From Collinsella sp. AM18-10 (lineage in GTDB: Bacteria > Actinomycetota > Coriobacteriia > Coriobacteriales > Coriobacteriaceae), in NCBI RefSeq assembly GCF_003471585.1, contig NZ_QRJO01000004.1, forward strand, positions 128,313 to 179,816: DNA of 51,504 nucleotides, given 5' to 3'. Shown here in pieces: positions 26,809 to 35,300 of this stretch. Numbering within the stretch: the stretch's first letter is position 1; the number at the start of each line of letters is the position of its first letter. The notes under the pieces were generated by a model. It had not been told where the DNA came from, did no database searches, and was given only the letters and a program-made list of their open reading frames with translations. The position numbers and the translations under genes are program-made.

Positions 26809-27924
26809 ATGGAGTTTATCAACCTTAAGAAGCAGTATGAGCTGCTCCGACCGACCCTTTCCGTAAAGGTCGAAGAGATCATGGCCGGTGCTCATTTCAT
26901 CGGAGGTTCAGAAGTGGGTGAGCTCGAGGAGAGGCTAGCAGACTACGTTGGCCGATCTCACTGCCTCGGGTGTGGCAATGGCACGGAGGCGCTCCAGCTC
27001 GCTTATATGGCTTACGGAATCGGCGCTGGCGACGCAGTCTTCTGCCCCGCGATGACTTTTATTGCATCCGTGGAGCCCGCCGCGATGCTTGGCGCCACCC
27101 CGGTCTTCTGCGATATCGAGCCTGACACCTTCAACCTTTCGCCAAGCTCTCTCGTAGAACAGATAGAGAGCGTCGAGCGCGAGGGCAAGCTTAGGCCTCG
27201 CGCGGTCGTCGCGGTTGACTTCCTTGGCAATCCTGCCCGCTTCGACGAGATTTCTAAAATTTGCGCTGACCACGGTCTTCTGCTGATCGAGGACGCCGCA
27301 CAAGGTACTGGTGCCTCTTACAAGGGTTCCCGATGCGGCTCGTTTGGCGACATCTCCTGCACGAGTTTCTTCCCCTCGAAGCCGCTCGGCTGTTACGGTG
27401 ACGGCGGTGCTGTCTTTACCGATGACAATGAGGTTGCCGGCCTAATCTCCTCTTTGAAGGTGCACGGCAAAGGGTCGAGCAAGTACGACAACGTCCGCGT
27501 TGGCATGAATTCGCGTCTCGACACTATTCAGGCGGCGGTCCTTCTTGCGAAGATGGACTTGCTCGACACCGAGATGGATAAACGTCAGGAAGTCGCAGCT
27601 CGTTATTGGAAGGCATTTGAGGGCAAGATTCAAACCCCGAAGATCACTGAGGATTCCACGAGTTCCTTCGCTCAGTTCGTGCTTATCGCAGAGTCCGAGG
27701 AGCAACGAGATCATGTTGTCGCTTCCATGAAGAAAGTGGGCGTGCCATCCCTCGTCTACTACCCGAAGTCCCTTCACCAGATGAAGGCCTTCGGCGGTCA
27801 CGTCGTCCAATCGTTCCCAAACGCCGAACACTACGCGCGGTGCAACTTTGGCATCCCATTTTCACCCTACATTACCGAGGAGGAGCAGGACGAGGTCGTC
27901 TCTGCTGTCCTCGCAGCTCTCTAG
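26809..27924 (+). CDS. DegT/DnrJ/EryC1/StrS-family sugar aminotransferase
   Basis: PLP-dependent aminotransferase of nucleotide sugars. The 371-residue protein starts EFINLKKQYELLRPTLSVKV and shows GCGNGTEALQLAYMA, the LIEDAAQGTGASYKG segment (with the Asp that contacts PLP), and FFPSKPLGCYGDGGAVFTDD, whose Lys is the expected PLP anchor. Closest in character to WbpE/PglE/DesV-type enzymes. With the next gene it may form a WbpB-WbpE-like oxidation/transamination pair, or it may act on the 4-keto sugar of the dehydratase. A strong AAAGGAGGAAATA site precedes the ATG. Confidence 0.92.
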   Translation: MEFINLKKQYELLRPTLSVKVEEIMAGAHFIGGSEVGELEERLADYVGRSHCLGCGNGTEALQLAYMAYGIGAGDAVFCPAMTFIASVEPAAMLGATPVFCDIEPDTFNLSPSSLVEQIESVEREGKLRPRAVVAVDFLGNPARFDEISKICADHGLLLIEDAAQGTGASYKGSRCGSFGDISCTSFFPSKPLGCYGDGGAVFTDDNEVAGLISSLKVHGKGSSKYDNVRVGMNSRLDTIQAAVLLAKMDLLDTEMDKRQEVAARYWKAFEGKIQTPKITEDSTSSFAQFVLIAESEEQRDHVVASMKKVGVPSLVYYPKSLHQMKAFGGHVVQSFPNAEHYARCNFGIPFSPYITEEEQDEVVSAVLAAL

Positions 27925-27950
27925 ACCAGCACGTATGGGAAGGAAGGAAC

Positions 27951-29033
27951 ATGAAATACGCTCTTATTGGCTGTGGAAGAATCGCAGTCAACCATATCAA
28001 GGCTGTCGCCAACAACAACTTGGATCTCATTGCCGTCTGTGACATAGACCCTTCCAAGTTCGATACCATGTTCGAGAAGGCCGGCTTCGGTGACTTCCCC
28101 GGAACTGAGCGTTGCAGTGACTACTCCGCGATGCTCGACGCTCACCCTGAGATCGAGCTCGTTGGCATCGCGACCGAGAGCGGCGAGCATGCGAAGATCG
28201 CCCTCGACTGCATCGAGCGCGGCATCAACGTTATCATCGAGAAACCGATGGCAATGTCCATGCAGGACGCCGACCTGATCGTCGAGCGATCCCACGAGAA
28301 GGGCGTTAAAGTCTCCGTCTGTCATCAGAACCGCTTTAATCTCGCTATCCAAAAGCTGAGGGAGGCACTAGACGGGGGTCGTTTTGGGACTATCTCCCAT
28401 GGTTCGATCAATGTTCGCTGGAACCGTGGCAAATCCTATTACGATCAGGCACCCTGGCGAGGAACATGGGAGCAGGATGGCGGCACGCTCATGAACCAGT
28501 GCATCCATGGCATCGACCTGCTCAGATGGATGCTCGGAAACGAGGTCGAAGAAGTCTACGGTGCCACGCGACAGCGTTTTCATGACTACCTTGAGGCCGA
28601 AGATGTGGGCGTTGCCGTCCTGAAGTTCAAGAACGGCGCTGTTGGCACCATAGAAGGCACCGCAAACGTTTACCCAAAGAATCTCGAGGAGACGCTCTAC
28701 GTTTTCGGAGAGACAGGCACCGTCAAGGTCGGCGGCACCTCGACGAACAACATTGACGTATGGGACTTCGCTGAGGAGACCGGTGCCGATGCAGAGACGA
28801 AGAGACTTCATGAGGTCACGAGCAATGTTTACGGCAATGGACACACCGCGCTCTATGCTGACATGATTGACGCCATCAAGAATGACCGCGCACCCTATGT
28901 GGATGCCATTGCCGGTAGGAATGCACTTGAAATCGTGCTTGCGATTTACAAGAGTCAGAAGACCGACGAGCCTGTCAAGCTCCCTCTACAAAATTTTGCC
29001 TCCATTGACATGGCCGGCGAGTTCGGCAAATAG
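27951..29033 (+). CDS. Gfo/Idh/MocA-family sugar dehydrogenase
   Basis: NAD-dependent oxidoreductase of 360 residues. The N-terminal Rossmann fold is MKYALIGCGRIAVNHIKAV with LIAVCDIDPSKF; the family catalytic Lys is in VIIEKPMAMS; the C-terminal domain carries GGTLMNQCIHGIDLLRWMLG with the conserved His. Together with the adjacent aminotransferase this is reminiscent of WbpB/WlbA, which oxidise C3 of UDP-N-acetylglucosaminuronate before amination. A WbpA-type enzyme is not seen here, so the substrate is uncertain. The ATG follows GGAAGGAAC. Confidence 0.9.
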   Translation: MKYALIGCGRIAVNHIKAVANNNLDLIAVCDIDPSKFDTMFEKAGFGDFPGTERCSDYSAMLDAHPEIELVGIATESGEHAKIALDCIERGINVIIEKPMAMSMQDADLIVERSHEKGVKVSVCHQNRFNLAIQKLREALDGGRFGTISHGSINVRWNRGKSYYDQAPWRGTWEQDGGTLMNQCIHGIDLLRWMLGNEVEEVYGATRQRFHDYLEAEDVGVAVLKFKNGAVGTIEGTANVYPKNLEETLYVFGETGTVKVGGTSTNNIDVWDFAEETGADAETKRLHEVTSNVYGNGHTALYADMIDAIKNDRAPYVDAIAGRNALEIVLAIYKSQKTDEPVKLPLQNFASIDMAGEFGK

Positions 29034-29041
29034 GAGCTAAT

Positions 29042-30010
29042 TTGCCTATTCTGAAACATATCCAAACGTTGCGACACGTTGGAGTTGGACCATCTGCTAA
29101 ATGGGCACGGGACAGGGCCGTTGCACCTCTAGTCCCCGCTATCCACAAGATGCGCTGGTCGAAACACTCATCTGAGGCTGGGTATTCCGGGCTCTCCGCC
29201 GAGCACCACGAGGTTCCTCTCGTAATCTCGCTAACAACGTTTCCTGCGAGGACGAGGACTGTGCATCTCGTTGTCGAGTCATTGCTCATGCAGACCTGTA
29301 AGCCTGACGTGCTTGTACTTTGGCTCGCGCGCGAACAGTACCCGGGCGGCGAGGCCGATTTGCCAGAGAGCTTAACCGGATTGAAGAGGTACGGCCTCGA
29401 TATACGCTGGTGCAGTGACATGCGCTCATATAAGAAGCTCATACCGACACTGCGCGAGTTTCCAGGGGCCGTAGTGATTACGGCGGACGATGACATCTAC
29501 TACGGACCGCATTGGGCCGAAAAGCTTTACCGTGCCTATATGGAGAATCCTAGGGCGGTGCATTGTCACCGGGTGACGAAGTTCTACAAGGACGAGGGTC
29601 AGTGGCGCACTTCTCCCGGCGGATACGATGTGTACCCGTTTCCGACCTACCTCCATAAGCTGACGGGGAGCAGTGGCGCGATCTATCCGCCCGCACCACT
29701 GCCCCCCGAGATGGTGGACGAATCGCTGTTCATGAAGATCGCCCCAACAAACGACGACATTTGGTTTTGGCTGATGGCGGCCCGTGCGGGCCTGCCCTGC
29801 AACGTGGTGCGGGGCAGCGAGCCCGCGCTCTTCTATGTGGAGGGCTCGCAGGAGCAGGCGCTTACCAAGGTTAACGATCAGGGGGAAAGGCTGTTCTGGA
29901 AGCAGTTTGGCGCGGTACTGGAGAAGTTTCCCGATGCAGCGAGGTTGCTCGACAATGAATGGAGCAGGGTCCGAGCTATTAACGGCGCGGGTGCCCTTAA
30001 GGAGGAATAA
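29042..30010 (+). CDS. predicted glycosyltransferase
   Basis: A 322-residue protein that looks like a GT-A glycosyltransferase from capsule clusters: EVPLVISLTTFPARTRTVHL, LLMQTCKPDVLVLWLAREQ, and VVITADDDIYYGPHWAEKLY with a DDD metal-binding run, then a TNDDIWFWLMAARAG segment typical of the catalytic base region. The exact family is not certain and the acceptor is unknown. The start is a TTG 4 bases after TAGGAGC; it follows the dehydrogenase gene by 8 bases and is only 3 bases ahead of the next gene. Confidence 0.75.
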   Translation: MPILKHIQTLRHVGVGPSAKWARDRAVAPLVPAIHKMRWSKHSSEAGYSGLSAEHHEVPLVISLTTFPARTRTVHLVVESLLMQTCKPDVLVLWLAREQYPGGEADLPESLTGLKRYGLDIRWCSDMRSYKKLIPTLREFPGAVVITADDDIYYGPHWAEKLYRAYMENPRAVHCHRVTKFYKDEGQWRTSPGGYDVYPFPTYLHKLTGSSGAIYPPAPLPPEMVDESLFMKIAPTNDDIWFWLMAARAGLPCNVVRGSEPALFYVEGSQEQALTKVNDQGERLFWKQFGAVLEKFPDAARLLDNEWSRVRAINGAGALKEE

Positions 30011-30013
30011 ACC

Positions 30014-31003
30014 GTGACAATCAGCTCTAAGCTTAAGCGTCTGGCAGCAAGTGTCGACACGTACGGGTTCGCCTATATTATCGAGCGCGCAAGAGCACCG
30101 CACAACCAGATCGGTAGTCTTCCCTGCATGAGGAAGAGGCAGGAGCTTTATGCCGGCATGTCGGTGGCGGAGCGCGCTGCCGAGCTCAAGAGACTCTTCA
30201 TGTGCGGCACGGGAAGGAGGCTCGACCTCTCCAATCCTAAAACCTTCGACGAGAAGATGCAGTGGCTCAAGCTCTACGGTGAATCAGACCTAAGGGCACG
30301 CCTCATCGACAAGGTGGTCGCCCGCGAATGGGTCGCCGAAAAGGTTGGCGAGAAGTACGTCGTGCCAATGCTCGGCGTTTGGGATTCCTTCGATGAGATT
30401 GACTTCGATACGCTGCCTGACCGGTTCGCTCTCAAGTGCAATCATGGCGCAGGTTACAACATTATCGTCCATGACAAGTCGAACCTTGATCTTGCAGATG
30501 CGAAGGTCAAGGTCGATGGATGGATGAGTGAGAACTATGCCTACGGCCAGATGATGGAGCTGCAGTACGAACATATTGCGCCCAAGGTCTTTGCCGAAGA
30601 ATACATGGAGAACGCCGGCGGCGACATCTATGACTATAAGATTTATTGCTACGACGGTGAGCCGCTCTACACCCAGTTCCTCTGTGACAGGGCAACGGGT
30701 CTTCGCATGGCATATTTCGACAACGAATGGAATAAGCAGACGTTCCGAAATTCTCAGCATGCTCTCATTACTGAGAATATTGAGCGTCCTGACAATTTTG
30801 ACGAGATGCTCGACGTGGCCCGTGCACTCTCGGAAGACTGGCCATTCGTGCGCGTCGACCTGTACCGTCTGGACGACGGGACAGTCAAATTCGGCGAGAT
30901 GACTTTCATCCCTGCCGGCGGCATGATCGACTGGGTCCCAGCGAGCACCGACCTGTTGCTCGGCGAGGGCATTGAGCTGCCGCTTGGCAAAGCCGGGAGG
31001 TAG
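30014..31003 (+). CDS. TupA-like ATP-grasp protein
   Basis: A 329-residue protein of the TupA (teichuronopeptide biosynthesis) ATP-grasp type found in many capsule loci. Landmarks are NPKTFDEKMQWLKLYGE, RFALKCNHGAGYNIIVHDKS, DYKIYCYDGEPLYTQFL and FVRVDLYRLDDGTVKFGEM. ATP-grasp enzymes form amide or similar bonds, so it may decorate the polysaccharide with an amino acid or small acid, though some are annotated as glycosyltransferases. The start is GTG after GGAGGAATAAACC. Confidence 0.82.
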   Translation: MTISSKLKRLAASVDTYGFAYIIERARAPHNQIGSLPCMRKRQELYAGMSVAERAAELKRLFMCGTGRRLDLSNPKTFDEKMQWLKLYGESDLRARLIDKVVAREWVAEKVGEKYVVPMLGVWDSFDEIDFDTLPDRFALKCNHGAGYNIIVHDKSNLDLADAKVKVDGWMSENYAYGQMMELQYEHIAPKVFAEEYMENAGGDIYDYKIYCYDGEPLYTQFLCDRATGLRMAYFDNEWNKQTFRNSQHALITENIERPDNFDEMLDVARALSEDWPFVRVDLYRLDDGTVKFGEMTFIPAGGMIDWVPASTDLLLGEGIELPLGKAGR

Positions 31004-31006
31004 TCC

Positions 31007-32215
31007 ATGCGCATACTGATCATCGCCCCCTACTTCGCCCCGAACCCAGAGGTTGCTTCTGTTCGCATGGTGAGCCTGTCGTCGCAGCTCGTCTCTGACG
31101 GCCATTCCGTTACTGTGCTATGCCTCTCTCGAAAGGGTCTGCTGCGCGAGAACACACCCGAGGAGCTGACTGCTAGCGTGCCCGACGGAGTGCGGACCAT
31201 ACGTTTCGATTTGGACTATTCGACCGCACCGCTGGTAGCCGATTACCTGAACGGCAAGCGGTTCGCTCGAGCCCTTTCGAGCTTGGTGGACCCTGCGAAC
31301 TACGACGTCGTGCTCAATACCTGCGGGCCGTATTACCCGCTGGAGGCAGCATCGATCATTGGGCGCTGGGGAATCCCCTACGTTCTGGACTTCCGCGACC
31401 TGGGGGCTATCAACTATCGGCCTGCGATTGTATCAGGTTCCGGGGCCGGCGCGGCCAAAGCTGCGCTCAAGCGGCTCTATGGCAAGCTCATAAAGCGCCG
31501 CGAGCGCAGGGCGGTGAGCCTTGCCGACCGCGTCATTTGCATCAGCGGCATCGACCTCGAGGCGATGGAGCGGGCCTACGGCCTGGGCTCGAAGGCGAGC
31601 GTCGCCACCAACGGCTTCGACGAAGCCAGGCTCGTCTCCATTCGTCCAAGTGGCGATAAGCCCTTTGACCTCACCGCCGCCGTCTTTGGCAAGTTCATGT
31701 ACTACGACAAAGACAAGGCGGCTGCCATTTTGGAGGCGATTTGTGAGATTCGGGCGCGTGGCGTTGACGCTGGACTCGCCCACATCGGAAAGAAGTACGA
31801 CTGGATTGATGGGGTCATGAAGTCCAAGGGCATCGATTCGGCCTGCTACTTGAACCTTGGGCTGATGGAATACCAAGCAGGTATGGCGCGTCTGGGAGAC
31901 GCCGATTTCTTTGTGGTGGAGGACACCTCGCCTGATGACGTGGGTACCAAGATCTACGACTACATCTTCTGGAACAAGCCGGTTGTCGCGGTGGTGCCGC
32001 CCGAGGGGCCGCTCGCCAAGCTGCTCTCGGGCTTTGCCAACGGTTTTGTGTGTACGACGAGCGACGAGGTTCGCGCTGCGGTGGAGAGGATTGCGGCGGA
32101 GCGCTTGGACTGCCTTGACCCGAACCTTGACCGCGACCGGTTCTCGCGTAGGCACCAGAACAAGCTCATAGAGGGCATCTTGGAAGACGCAGTGAAGGAG
32201 GCACGCCAGCGATGA
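31007..32215 (+). CDS. glycosyltransferase family 4
   Basis: A 402-residue GT-B type enzyme. The N-terminal domain begins MRILIIAPYFAPNPEVASVR with HSVTVLCLSRKG, and the central region has DRVICISGIDLEAMERAYGL and VATNGFDEAR, typical of the GT4 hinge. The C-terminal donor domain ends with DVGTKIYDYIFWNKPVVAVVPP, where a canonical EX7E motif is hard to place. It overlaps the acetyltransferase downstream by 4 bases. GC content is high compared with the genes near 22-25 kb. Confidence 0.82.
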   Translation: MRILIIAPYFAPNPEVASVRMVSLSSQLVSDGHSVTVLCLSRKGLLRENTPEELTASVPDGVRTIRFDLDYSTAPLVADYLNGKRFARALSSLVDPANYDVVLNTCGPYYPLEAASIIGRWGIPYVLDFRDLGAINYRPAIVSGSGAGAAKAALKRLYGKLIKRRERRAVSLADRVICISGIDLEAMERAYGLGSKASVATNGFDEARLVSIRPSGDKPFDLTAAVFGKFMYYDKDKAAAILEAICEIRARGVDAGLAHIGKKYDWIDGVMKSKGIDSACYLNLGLMEYQAGMARLGDADFFVVEDTSPDDVGTKIYDYIFWNKPVVAVVPPEGPLAKLLSGFANGFVCTTSDEVRAAVERIAAERLDCLDPNLDRDRFSRRHQNKLIEGILEDAVKEARQR

Positions 32216-32781
32216 TACGCACGAAGGAAGACCTGCGCCGCTACATGGAAGCTGACAAGAGGATGCTCGAACGGGGGGGGGTTCGTCCCGGTCCTGTGGA
32301 TTACGTCTGGAAGTTCGAGCGGCTGCTGCGCCGGTCGGAGTACTGGCACAACCGGCCCAAGACGCCCCTCACCGTGTTTTGGGGCAAGTTTCTCTCGCTA
32401 CGGCTGGCGCGCATGGAAGCTCGGCTCGGGTTCTCGATCCCGCTCAACGTCTTCGACAGCGGGCTCAGCATCGCGCATGTTGGCCCTATCGTCGTCAGCC
32501 CCTATGCGCGCATCGGCAGGAACTGCAGAATCCACGTGGGCGTGAACATAGGTACGCGGGCTGGCGTGCCCGATGAGGCTCCGACCATTGGCGACGACGT
32601 CTACATTGGGCCGGGTGCGAAGCTGTTCGGGCGCATTGAGGTGTCCGACCGCATCGCCGTGGGGGCGAACGCCGTGGTGAACAAGAGTTTCGGCGAGCCG
32701 GGTATCTCTATCGGTGGAGTGCCAGCCAAGAAAATCAGCGACAAGGGAAACCCCGACTACAAGGGAGGCAAGCCTGAATGA
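32212..32781 (+). CDS. serine O-acetyltransferase-like sugar acetyltransferase (left-handed beta helix)
   Basis: A 189-residue acyltransferase resembling CysE/WcaB. An N-terminal helical part (res. 1-75) precedes hexapeptide repeats SIAHVGPIVVSPYARIGRN, CRIHVGVNIGTRAG, APTIGDDVYIGPGAKLFGRI, ending ISIGGVPAKKISD. It probably O-acetylates the polysaccharide or its precursor using acetyl-CoA. A run of nine G (32273-32281) codes for part of ERGGVRPG; it is currently in phase, but a one-base slip would stop the protein early, so expression may be phase variable. It overlaps both flanking genes by 4 bases. Confidence 0.85.
   Translation: MIRTKEDLRRYMEADKRMLERGGVRPGPVDYVWKFERLLRRSEYWHNRPKTPLTVFWGKFLSLRLARMEARLGFSIPLNVFDSGLSIAHVGPIVVSPYARIGRNCRIHVGVNIGTRAGVPDEAPTIGDDVYIGPGAKLFGRIEVSDRIAVGANAVVNKSFGEPGISIGGVPAKKISDKGNPDYKGGKPE
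32273..32281 (+). repeat. G9 homopolymer tract in first acetyltransferase
   Basis: Nine consecutive G near codon 22 of the first acetyltransferase gene, inside the reading frame (CGG GGG GGG GTT). Tracts of this length are typical sites of slipped-strand mispairing. Confidence 0.75.
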
Positions 32782-33494
32782 TAAAGGAGCTAGCCAAGAG
32801 GATCCTCTATCCGCATGCTCACTCGTCCGAGGCGTTCGCGGACTATCTTAGGCGCAGGGGCGTCGAGGTCGGCGAGGGGTGCTACTTCTTCGACGCGCAG
32901 ACCATCAACGTCGACCTGCAGCGGCCGCACATGCTTCGGTTTGGGAAGTACGTGAAGGTAACCGGGTATGTGCACATTCTCTGCCATGACTACAGTCGCT
33001 CAGTAGTGTTGCAATCTGGGGGGGGGCATTTCGGAGAGGCTGGAGAAACAGTCATTGGGGACAATGTCTTCATTGGCGCTCACGCCATCGTGCTGATGGG
33101 ATCCAATATTGGCGCAAACTCAATTATTGGCGCAGGTGCGGTTGTCTCCGGCTCATGGCCCGAAGGCTCTGTAATCGCTGGCAACCCAGCCAAGCTCGTT
33201 TGTTCTTTATCGGAATTTGCCTCGAAACGCAAGGAACGTGAACTCAAGAGCGCAGTTTCATATGCGAACGCGTTTAAAAAGAGTAATGGTTGCTGGCCAA
33301 ACATTAATCAAATGTCCAATGCTTTTGTATGGCTCTATTTGCCACATTCTGAAGAGACTCTTCATAAATATGCAGGGCTTTTCAAGCTGAATGGAGTCGA
33401 TCCAGATGTACTCAAAAAGGCATTTCTTGCTTCGAAGCCAAAGTTTGATAGCTATCAAGATTTTTTGGATTATTGTGCCAATAATTCAGTTTGA
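32778..33494 (+). CDS. hexapeptide-repeat acetyltransferase
   Basis: A 238-residue WcaF/maltose-acetyltransferase-like protein. Hexapeptide repeats run from VEVGEGCYFFDAQTINVDLQ to AGETVIGDNVFIGAHAIVLM and GANSIIGAGAVVSGSWPEGS, with VIAGNPAKLVCSL at the end of the helix; the last ~75 residues are an unusual extension. The first ~75 codons are GC-rich like the upstream genes, while everything after about 33005 is AT-rich, so the gene looks chimeric. A G9 tract (33018-33026) lies just after that composition break, coding SGGGH, and could make it phase variable. Confidence 0.83.
   Translation: MIKELAKRILYPHAHSSEAFADYLRRRGVEVGEGCYFFDAQTINVDLQRPHMLRFGKYVKVTGYVHILCHDYSRSVVLQSGGGHFGEAGETVIGDNVFIGAHAIVLMGSNIGANSIIGAGAVVSGSWPEGSVIAGNPAKLVCSLSEFASKRKERELKSAVSYANAFKKSNGCWPNINQMSNAFVWLYLPHSEETLHKYAGLFKLNGVDPDVLKKAFLASKPKFDSYQDFLDYCANNSV
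33018..33026 (+). repeat. G9 homopolymer tract in second acetyltransferase
   Basis: Nine consecutive G at about codon 81 of the second acetyltransferase gene (TCT GGG GGG GGG CAT), in phase here. It repeats the situation in the gene immediately upstream. Confidence 0.75.
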
Positions 33495-33551
33495 AATTAA
33501 AAGGTTAGACGGAAGTCCTGCACTGAGGGCCTGCATCCAAGCTTAGGAAGG

Positions 33552-33580
33552 TCCTACATTCATTTAAATGAAATGTAGGA
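33552..33580 (+). promoter_or_regulatory. AT-rich hairpin before ugd
   Basis: TCCTACATT pairs with AATGTAGGA around an inner CATTTAAATG, giving a near-continuous stem with one bulged base. It lies in the 163-base gap between the acetyltransferase and ugd. With no T-run it may be an inefficient terminator or an RNA element. Confidence 0.4.
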
Positions 33581-33657
33581 GCGAGCAATTAACCATGACC
33601 CTGCGGTAATAGCCACATTTCGCATGAATTATTGTTCTTTGACAATTGGAGAATGAC

Positions 33658-34917
33658 ATGAAGATCGCTGTCGCCGGTACCGGCTACGTCGGCCTGTCCC
33701 TCGCCGTCCTGCTCTCGCAGCACAACGAGGTGCACGCGCTGGACATCGTGCCCGAGAAGGTCGAGAAGATCAACGACTACCAGTCGCCCATCCAGGACGA
33801 CGAGATCGAGCGCTTCCTGGCGGAGGCCGAGGCGGGGGAGCGCGAGCTCGACCTGCACGCCACCGTCGACGTGGCAGAGGCCTACGCGGGTGCCGACTAC
33901 GCCGTCATCGCCACGCCCACCAACTACGACTCGGACAAGAACTTCTTCGACACGAGCTCCGTCGAGGCCGCCATCGCCGCCGTGCGCTCGGTGAACCCGG
34001 ACGCCTGGATCGTCATCAAATCGACCATCCCCGTCGGCTACACCGCGGGCCTTCGCGAGAGGCTCGGCGACGCGAAGATATTCTTCAGCCCCGAGTTTCT
34101 GCGCGAGAGCAAGGCGCTCTACGACAACCTGCACCCCAGCCGCATCGTGGTGGGCGCGCCCAAGGATGACGCCGACGCCGTCGCGGCCGCCGAGCGCTTC
34201 GCACGCCTGCTTGCCCAAGGGGCGGACCCCGCCGAGCTGGAGCGCGTGAACGCCGACGGAACTATCGGCATCCCGGAGCTCGTGCTGGGCACCACCGAGG
34301 CCGAGGCGGTGAAGCTCTTCGCCAACACCTACCTGGCGCTGCGCGTGGCCTACTTCAACGAGCTCGACACCTACTGCGAGGTCCGCGGCCTCAACACCCG
34401 CGATGTCATCGACGGCGTGTGCCTGGAGCCGCGCATCGGCAGCCACTACAACAACCCCAGCTTCGGATACGGCGGCTACTGCCTGCCCAAGGACACCAAG
34501 CAGCTGCTGGCCAACTACAAGGACGTGCCGCAGAACCTGATCGAGGCCATCGTGGAGGCCAACCGCACCCGCAAGGACTTCGTGGCCGAAGAGGTGCTGC
34601 AGATGGTGTGGGACCGCGTGTACGAGGGCAAGCCGAAGCCGGTCGTGGGCGTCTACCGCCTGACGATGAAGTCCAACTCCGACAACTTCCGCGCGAGCTC
34701 CATCCAGGGCGTCATGAAGCGCGTGAAGGCCAAGGGCGTGCCCGTGGTGGTCTACGAGCCCACGCTGGACGCGCCGGAGTTCTTCGGCTCCGAAGTGACC
34801 CACGACCTGGAGGCCTTCAAGGCCGGCTGCGACGTGATCGTGGCCAACCGCTGGAGCGACGAGCTCGCGGACGTGGCGGACAAGGTGTACACAAGAGATT
34901 TGTTTAAGAGGGACTAG
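33658..34917 (+). CDS. ugd: UDP-glucose 6-dehydrogenase
   Basis: Oxidises UDP-glucose to UDP-glucuronate with two NAD, supplying an acidic sugar for the capsule. The 419-residue protein has the N-terminal Rossmann motif [20 protein letters not shown], the [18 protein letters not shown] segment, [20 protein letters not shown], and the catalytic Cys in [20 protein letters not shown], then the C-terminal UDP-binding domain. The ATG follows TTGGAGAATGAC. It is markedly GC-richer than its neighbours. Its last 196 bases recur at 37861-38056 with about 95 percent identity. Earlier reading frames upstream are extensions only. Confidence 0.95.
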   Translation: MKIAVAGTGYVGLSLAVLLSQHNEVHALDIVPEKVEKINDYQSPIQDDEIERFLAEAEAGERELDLHATVDVAEAYAGADYAVIATPTNYDSDKNFFDTSSVEAAIAAVRSVNPDAWIVIKSTIPVGYTAGLRERLGDAKIFFSPEFLRESKALYDNLHPSRIVVGAPKDDADAVAAAERFARLLAQGADPAELERVNADGTIGIPELVLGTTEAEAVKLFANTYLALRVAYFNELDTYCEVRGLNTRDVIDGVCLEPRIGSHYNNPSFGYGGYCLPKDTKQLLANYKDVPQNLIEAIVEANRTRKDFVAEEVLQMVWDRVYEGKPKPVVGVYRLTMKSNSDNFRASSIQGVMKRVKAKGVPVVVYEPTLDAPEFFGSEVTHDLEAFKAGCDVIVANRWSDELADVADKVYTRDLFKRD

Positions 34918-35105
34918 TCGTGATCTTTGTTTCTTTGCGTGTTTGATATATGTCTCTTTGCCTCATAGCCTTTATTGCTGTTAGGGCCATGATTTAGTTC
35001 GCATGGCGATGCAATGAATGTGCCCCTTATACGAATGAGACTATCTAGAACTATTTGTTGTCGTATACATCACGACTAAATTGGGTTCTATTAAGGAGGA
35101 AAGGA

Positions 35106-35270
35106 ATGTTTGGAAAAGTCAGGAAAACCAGAAGTGATTGTACGGTTGGTACCTACGAGAAGAAGCATGACCTTCCTGCAGGAACACTTAGGAACTCTGA
35201 TGGTCGTAAGGCCAGAAAGGATAAAACTCTGAAATTCCTTCGAAAAGAAACTGGAAGCGACTATCGATAA
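35106..35270 (+). CDS. small basic protein of unknown function
   Basis: A 54-residue, Lys/Arg-rich protein (MFGKVRKTRSDCTVGTYEKK and so on; net strongly positive) with no motif I recognise. It is credible as a gene because AAGGAGGAAAGG precedes the ATG and it lies 30 bases before the STAND ATPase gene in the same direction. A role as a nucleic-acid-binding partner or sensor of that ATPase is possible but is only inference. Confidence 0.55.
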   Translation: MFGKVRKTRSDCTVGTYEKKHDLPAGTLRNSDGRKARKDKTLKFLRKETGSDYR

Positions 35271-35300
35271 CTTCTGAAACTATAAGATTGGGGTACTGCA

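Noticed and set aside
33589..34803. 404-codon frame on the minus strand opposite ugd
   Set aside because: His/Val/Gly-rich shadow of a high-GC gene; no start signal.
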